Assembly: GCA_010094025.1 (NCBI GenBank)
Contig: ML991800.1
Location: 248,001-312,000 of the forward strand
Reading direction: 5' to 3'
From: Viridothelium virens
Lineage: Eukaryota; Ascomycota; Dothideomycetes; Trypetheliales; Trypetheliaceae
DNA: 64,000 nucleotides
Of this stretch, positions 57,187 through 64,000 are shown in pieces; the first letter of the stretch is position 1, and the number at the start of each line of letters is the position of its first letter. Made by a program: the position numbers and the translations under genes. Below the pieces are notes generated by a model. It did no database searches and was not told the origin of the DNA. It worked only from the letters and a program-made list of their open reading frames with translations.

Positions 57187-57556
57187 TGTCATGGACTAGA
57201 CTTAAGATAAAAGGAAGTCCAGATAAAAAGGATATCAGATGAGAACAGATGGTAGATTTCTCCGTGCGAGTAGCACCTGACTGTAGATAGCCGTGCTACC
57301 ACGCACTCTCGAAATCTCCATAGCTAGATATTTATTCATCAATGAGATCATATCCACTGCTCTGACAATATGGCTTCACGTCAAGACTTCACGACGAGGC
57401 TTCACGAGCAGCGCTGGCCTCGCGCGAGCCACGGGCCTCACCAATATTACGTGACATAAAGAAGAATATATCTAAGCGGAATTTAGGGCTTGAAAACCTT
57501 CTTTTCTTTTGTTCTTTACGCTTAGAAACCTTTGCAACTAGGACCTCAATTGAACA
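57187..57556 (+). mobile_element. Possible solo LTR (Copia-like), fossil
   Basis: The stretch begins TGTCATGGACT and could end at CA near 57556. Inside it has a TATA-like run (GAATATATC near 57463) followed by a pyrimidine-rich CTTCTTTTCTTTTGTTC tract, the usual order in fungal Copia LTRs. No internal element, partner LTR or clear target duplication is visible. Treat it as a doubtful fossil. Confidence 0.25.
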
Positions 57557-59970
57557 CCATTCTTGAGCGCCGGTTGCATCTTTGATAGATATCCACCGTT
57601 GGAAGCAATAGAGGCTAAATCTCAGCAGTCCAATGAGGGTGTCAGATCATCCAAACTCCCATGCGACCACGAGCAAATACGCAATTTACTCTCTCCAGGC
57701 ATACCGAAATCGTTGACAACTTTCGGCTCTGTCAACCTTTTCTCACTTTTAAGCTTCGAGCGGTACGGAGTACTGAGGCCTCCTTTTTATCATCCGCAAA
57801 AGGCGTATCTGCGGTGGATGTTCGAGCAGAGGACCGACTTGGCGGAAAGGACAGTAGCCAAGCATGATAGGTAGGGGACTTTGGAGTTTCGGATTGGGCC
57901 TAGAGTGTCTACGTCAATTAGCTTTCATACAAACAATCTCTTGAAGGGTATGTTTTGTAAGCAGCTGCGGCGATGCGTACGTTGGCTAGGTACCTCATAC
58001 GCTATTCTTCTGGAAGAGTCTCAGCTAGATATTGGAAATCCCCTCCATTACGGAGTATTTTGCCGAAGGATACCTGTTCGCAGCGCCAACATGGTAGTTG
58101 TAGAGGGGAGAGAGCGAATTCTGAATTGACCGCACATGTCAGATTCTCGCCATTACTAGAGCCCGATGCCCATAGCACCATAGCTGCTCAAGCCTTCATG
58201 CAATGCAGCAGCTTGGCCCATAACTCTAGCTCTGCTGCAATTCCCACGAGTGCTAGGTGGAGAATTCTGCCGCGGGCGGTATGCGGAGTTTCCGAGATTG
58301 CCCCTAAGGTTGATGGCCACGATCGCCACGGCAACCATGGATATTAAGGTGATTACGTAAGGTAGAGCTTGTCATCTGGGGTCTGGGGCGCGGCGCGTCG
58401 TTGCATACACCACTCCATAGCACCACAGGATGACTTACCTTAGTCCACGGAATCCTCCATCCCTCCACCCTCGGCGACCATAAGCGTGATCCTCCTCTAT
58501 TCTGTACGTACCTTCAGTCGTTTAGCGAGGGACAAGGATGAAGAGTCTCTTGATGTGGCCTCTTCGAATACACACTAATCCCTACTCGACCTTCCTATCT
58601 CAACATCGTGGCCTTATCTGCTCCGTTCGGCGTCGCACTGCAGGCTTCCAGTCCCTTGGATCGGCGTTGCAGTCCTGCGTTCCATCAAACGTGCCGGCCC
58701 GCTCCGTACTGTCGTCGCACGCGTTCCATCTAAAATGAACTCTACTATCTCCACTGACAAAACATCAAGACGATAACCAGTACTGCAGAGCAGGCGGCCA
58801 AATCCCGCTATCACAATCGGCGACATATGCGCAGTCTGTCGGAATGGCGTATGGAATAGCGTACTTCGATATGTGCCAGCTGGAGGCCTTCCTTGACCTC
58901 GTCCAATGCTGATTCCATTTGATAGCCCCTCAGAGACTGTTGCCCCCTAGGCTAACATATTAACCATGTGCCTTGAATTGCACTTCTGACCCCGGCATCC
59001 ACCTCGGTTCTCCAACAATGATCATCTTTGCCGGCCGGTCTTGAGCTTGTAGATTGATCCGACGACTCATCTGCGCTTGCGATGGTAGACCGACTCTCGT
59101 TTCCCATTCGCTCGTAGACAGAAGTAGGCGCGCCGAGAGTACAGTAAGTACAAGGTTGGTCCGACTTCAGGTGATCATGCAGTCGTTGCAGGGTAGCTAT
59201 GGAAGTTGGCCCGAACGCCAGCTAACAGAAGGTTCTGTATACTTGCCCATTTCAGAATAACCTATAGCATTTTGCCTTTCTTTCTCTATCCACTCAAATC
59301 TCTCGGTGCTCCTATCTCTCTCTGCCCACGCAATCTCCATGATCCAAGAGGGCCAATACCCTTTCATTCTTCAACATCGCGTTATCACGCGCCCTTATCC
59401 ACATGCATACAGAAGGCTACTTGCAAAGGGCAACCCTACATATTGTCTATTCAGTGATCCAGCCTTATCCTCTTATCTGCTTGCGACCTAGGTCTACTGC
59501 CTGACTGCCACGCTCTAACCGTCTTGGATACATCCACCCTTGAGAACCGCATCTGACGCTGCTTCTAGCCATATGCACAGGAGAAGTCCTCCATTTACCC
59601 TGAGAACTGCAAAGCCGCGCGCTTACTGGCCTCGGTCCACTCCTCATGATTGCGGTAACGGCTCAGCGGAGACTACGTGATGCGACTCATGTGAGGAGAG
59701 CTCCTTTGCTGACCTATCATATACATCCCACTTATCCAGGAACGAGCCATGCCGCTTCCTTCTGTTATCGAAGTGGCACCCACTATATCAAGCATGGATG
59801 AGAGGGTTCACGCAGCTATTCCTCATTCGACGTACGGCGACGTTATCAACCAAATCAGCTACTGGCACTCGAACCGTCGACCTGCAAATGTAGGCTGGGA
59901 ACCCATGGACAGGGCAACGGATCAACAATTTACACCTCAATAACACGCCCCTGACGATCGGACCCTTTGC
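57557..59970. other. Gene-poor intergenic region
   Basis: No supported gene. It contains two TACGGAGTA copies (57764-57772 and 58049-58057) and a CT-rich stretch near 59270-59330. Confidence 0.55.
57764..58057 (+). repeat. Two TACGGAGTA motif copies
   Basis: Exact copies at 57764-57772 and 58049-58057, same orientation, intergenic. Confidence 0.8.
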
Positions 59971-60178
59971 GCGTGTCGACTAGGTACAGTGCCCTGCAGG
60001 CTTGCCTGGAGTTGGGCTTCTGCGGGGCGGTCACGTCTGGTGTTCGGATGCAATCCGTTGGCGACCTCCAACGCGTGTCGACCAGCTAGCTACACTGCGC
60101 GGCAGGCTTGCCTTGAGTTGGATTTCTGCGGGGCGGTCACGTCTGGTGTTCGGATGCAATCCGTTGACAAGCTCCAGC
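59971..60178 (+). repeat. Two-copy tandem duplication, about 102-106 bp
   Basis: Copy 1 (59971-60072) and copy 2 (60073-60178) both start GCGTGTCGAC and share a long identical core (GGGGCGGTCACGTCTGGTGT and neighbours). They differ by a few substitutions and a 4-bp length change near the left end. Because the period is not a multiple of three, the copies translate in different frames, so this is unlikely to be coding. It lies about 310 bp upstream of the chitinase gene. Confidence 0.9.
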
Positions 60179-60489
60179 GCCATCAATTGGTCTACATTCC
60201 AAATGATAGCTCCGACGTAGCGGTAGATGCCACCACTGCATTCCCTACTACGGTTGCTTCGAACAGCATGTGCATCCCAATCGCGGAAAGCTCACGTCGA
60301 TGCCGCTCGTGACGGTAACATGGACATCTGGACTTTGAATGGAGTTGTATCGAAAGCTCACCCTCGGATGCAAGATGTGGTGGGGAAGTCGAAGAAGTAC
60401 AAATAGGCAGATTATTTCCATCTGTTAAGGAATTTCATCGGTGTCAGAAGCCAGTACAAGCACTTCAAACACTGTCTCGTGCTTGCAAG

Positions 60490-62121
<1,632 letters not shown>

Positions 62122-62549
62122 GATTTACGATCATCATGATGATGATGACGGGAATGATAGAGAGTTTGGAGTCTGGGGGCTTGCTGGGTTCATTCTGTAC
62201 ATACTTCTTTACGGTAGCACTCAATACCCTTTCAATTTACAGAATTTCGAACGCCTTCATCGATGTTCTCCGGTAGGACCAAGCCTATCTAAGGAAAGTG
62301 CGCACGTCATTGGAGATGTTATAAGTTGGCTTCGAATAACTTTTGCTGAGAGGTTCAAGAGAATTTATTGGAAGAACCTGAGCGAGGGGACGAGTAAGTT
62401 CCCCTCGCCGAGAATAAAGGTCATGCTGCCATCAAAGTCCTCTGGCTCTCAGGTTGCCTCGTAGGATGTTCTTCGGAGTCAGTCGAGAGATTGCTAGAGA
62501 CGTCTCTTATTTCCATGGTTCCATGAACAACAATGTTTGACTTTGCAGT
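62122..62549. other. Intergenic, convergent gene ends
   Basis: 3' flank of the chitinase gene, beginning with a GATGAT-rich run near 62137-62149. No gene seen. Confidence 0.5.
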
Positions 62550-63371
62550 TCAGTGAATGACTTTGAGGCGCATGTAGAGGTTTGGAAGAGTACTCGTCAT
62601 TGCGAGCACGCCCCTTTTATTCCTTGGATGCCACCCAACATGATCTGAAATCATGACCAGGATAGAGTTTGTAGAGCTTCTGACACAGCCAGTGCAATTG
62701 ATACTCGTCTTCATCCGCTGAAGGGTGTTCCGCACTCTTTGAAGCGTCCCATCTAGGCCAAGTGTTGCAGCATCATCTCCGGGGCTGCAGAGGTCTGCGA
62801 TGCAGTGCAGTTGGGTACTCAAACATGCACACCCACTCGGAAGTTTCGGAGCAGAGGAAATCGAATCCTGCCCACCGACAGCAGGAGGTCAAGTCAGGGC
62901 TAAGGAGAAATCAAGCAGAGGCAGGGGAAAGTCCGCGTAGAGACCCAGATGAGCATCGTAACCGGCGGCACCGCTCAGCGTCAGGTCGCCGTCAATGTCG
63001 ACACCTGCTGGCTACTCGATCTCAACCGGTGAGTCCGCTTCTCTAGGATTGCGCGAATTCTCTGTTTCAGTAGCTGAGAGGCTGCTCAAGGCGCTGCGCT
63101 GGCGAGGCTGGGGATATTTTGAGACATTTTGCGGTCTCTTTTTCCTTCCTCGTCTTCTCGGTAGGCTGTAGCGACAAGGCACGCGCAGCTTCTGACATCT
63201 CTCGCAAGTGAGCCTATCCTTGCACTTTATTCTTGCAGTTCCACAGGAATCGCATGCAGCGTTGGGTTTAGCAGCTTGTGGTGGTGATGGTGAGCTAGTT
63301 CTCTGGTGTCCCGGATCATGAGACTTCCATTTTCTTGTTAATGCAGGGGGCACGCTTGCAGACGAAACCAT
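62550..63371 (-). pseudogene. AflR-like Zn(II)2Cys6 transcription factor with in-frame stops
   Basis: The N-terminal part (63371 to 63015) holds a binuclear zinc cluster CDSCGTARIKC..CERCQKLRVPC followed by a basic Arg/Lys run (PRRRGRKKRP), the DNA-binding domain of Gal4-type regulators. The same frame continues through TAG (63012-63014) and TGA (62889-62891) into STQLHCIADLCSPGDDAATL, RVRNTLQRMKTSINCTGC and LVMISDHVGWH. That arrangement resembles the aflatoxin-regulator domain PF08493, which in AflR-type factors follows the zinc cluster. No intron removes either stop convincingly, so I call it a recent pseudogene. No PKS, NRPS or terpene synthase gene lies in the window to be its target. Confidence 0.7.
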
Positions 63372-63744
63372 GTCACACTGTCACGCGCGAAAGGCAAATA
63401 GACATGTTTCAGAGCTGTGTGTATGCAGGTGGGTATGTGAATGTTAGTACCATTTTGGGTAAGATTACCTTAGTCACTCGGCCTCCCACTCACACGCTCA
63501 ATCACACGTGACTCGAGAATACCTGCATTCCATTTACATGGTTGTGGGCATTTACACTCAGCATGATCCCGGGTCTAGGGATAGCTGGTCCTACGGAAGT
63601 ACTAAGCCACTCTAGCTACATCTTTCTTAGTTCCTGCGTCTTGTATCCAATCAGCTCACTTGCCCTCACTATATCCATCGAGTCCCTGGACAACAATTCT
63701 TCGTTTCTAGCATATCTATATCTTGCTCTAGAACCTAAAGCGCA
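63372..63744. other. Divergent intergenic region
   Basis: Lies between the broken regulator and the Pro/Gly/Asn-rich gene; no feature recognised. Confidence 0.5.
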
Positions 63745-64000
63745 ATGGACCAGCTCATGAATATGTTTGGTGGCGGGGACAACAATGGAGGCCGACCACC
63801 CAATGACGACAACTATGGAGGCCCACCGCCCGGTGATGACAATGGTCCAGACCCACAGCCGGGCAACGATAATAACGAGGGTCCACCACCCGATTACGAA
63901 AACAACGAGGGCCCGCCGCCGGGTAGCGAGAATGAAGGTCCGCCAGAGCGTCGCGAGAATGAAGGCGGCCATACAGTAGCGGTCGAAAAGACGTATAAGT
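63745..64000 (+). CDS. Start of a Pro/Gly/Asn-rich repeat protein (3' end outside window)
   Basis: The ATG at 63745 opens a frame that runs to the window end (85 codons). After MDQLMNMFGGGDNN it has five or six imperfect units of 10-14 residues built on GPPPGDDN / GPPPDYEN / GPPPGSEN, each with two or three Pro, then Gly and acidic/Asn residues. It then changes to HTVAVEKTYK. There is no signal peptide at this start. The pattern is low complexity and gives no function; such N-termini occur in fungal proteins of unknown role. An upstream in-frame start is not evident. Confidence 0.6.
   Translation, partial: MDQLMNMFGGGDNNGGRPPNDDNYGGPPPGDDNGPDPQPGNDNNEGPPPDYENNEGPPPGSENEGPPERRENEGGHTVAVEKTYK

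Noticed and set aside
62550-64000. Edge of a secondary-metabolite gene cluster
   Set aside because: Only a broken regulator is present; no biosynthetic enzyme lies in the window.

Overview
The window is nuclear DNA of a filamentous ascomycete (Pezizomycotina). The basis is: short 48-95 bp GT-AG introns with CTAAC-type branch points, HET-domain and NACHT (NLR) genes, a cerato-platanin, a CBM1-tailed acetylxylan esterase, Zn(II)2Cys6 factors, and spacious intergenic DNA at about 50% GC. I cannot fix the class or species. Exon structures were built by hand from splice signals and reading-frame continuity.

Layout. 0-7.5 kb: 3' end of a GH30-like hydrolase, a complete secreted GH3 beta-glucosidase, a relic of a wall/adhesin-like gene, and a HET-domain gene. 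8-18.2 kb: a two-module F-box-like protein, a secreted protein with a possible deaminase-like domain, a GPI-type secreted protein and a cerato-platanin. 19.4-34.2 kb is the housekeeping part: DDHD phospholipase, hotdog thioesterase, aquaporin, PC4/Sub1 coactivator and a PXA-PX sorting nexin, with a HET-domain pseudogene inside it. 34.9-47 kb: MFS permease relic, Rds1/ferritin-like secreted protein, an unnamed secreted or membrane protein, and the acetylxylan esterase. 47.5-53.7 kb: a broken NLR with C-terminal repeats and a Pth11-type rhodopsin-domain gene that may be damaged. 53.7-60.5 kb is gene-poor but holds a tRNA-Ser(GCT) gene, an AT-rich inverted repeat, a doubtful solo LTR and a tandem duplication. 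60.5-64 kb: a seven-exon GH18 chitinase, a broken AflR-like regulator, and the start of a Pro/Gly/Asn-rich repeat protein.

Functionally, the intact secreted genes (GH3, GH30-like, CE5-CBM1, cerato-platanin, GH18) fit a plant-debris or plant-associated life. GGCTAAA-type (XlnR) motifs, one beside a CreA-type motif, precede the GH3 and CE5 genes. Self/non-self recognition genes recur: one HET gene looks whole, while one HET gene and one NLR are broken.

The most unusual item is the tRNA-Ser(GCT) gene on the minus strand (56564-56715). Besides an ordinary 20-nt intron after anticodon position 37, its D-loop is interrupted by 51 nt; without both segments the rest forms a complete class II tRNA. 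A 9-mer (TACGGAGTA) also recurs at about 16 times its random expectation, outside most of the intact coding exons.
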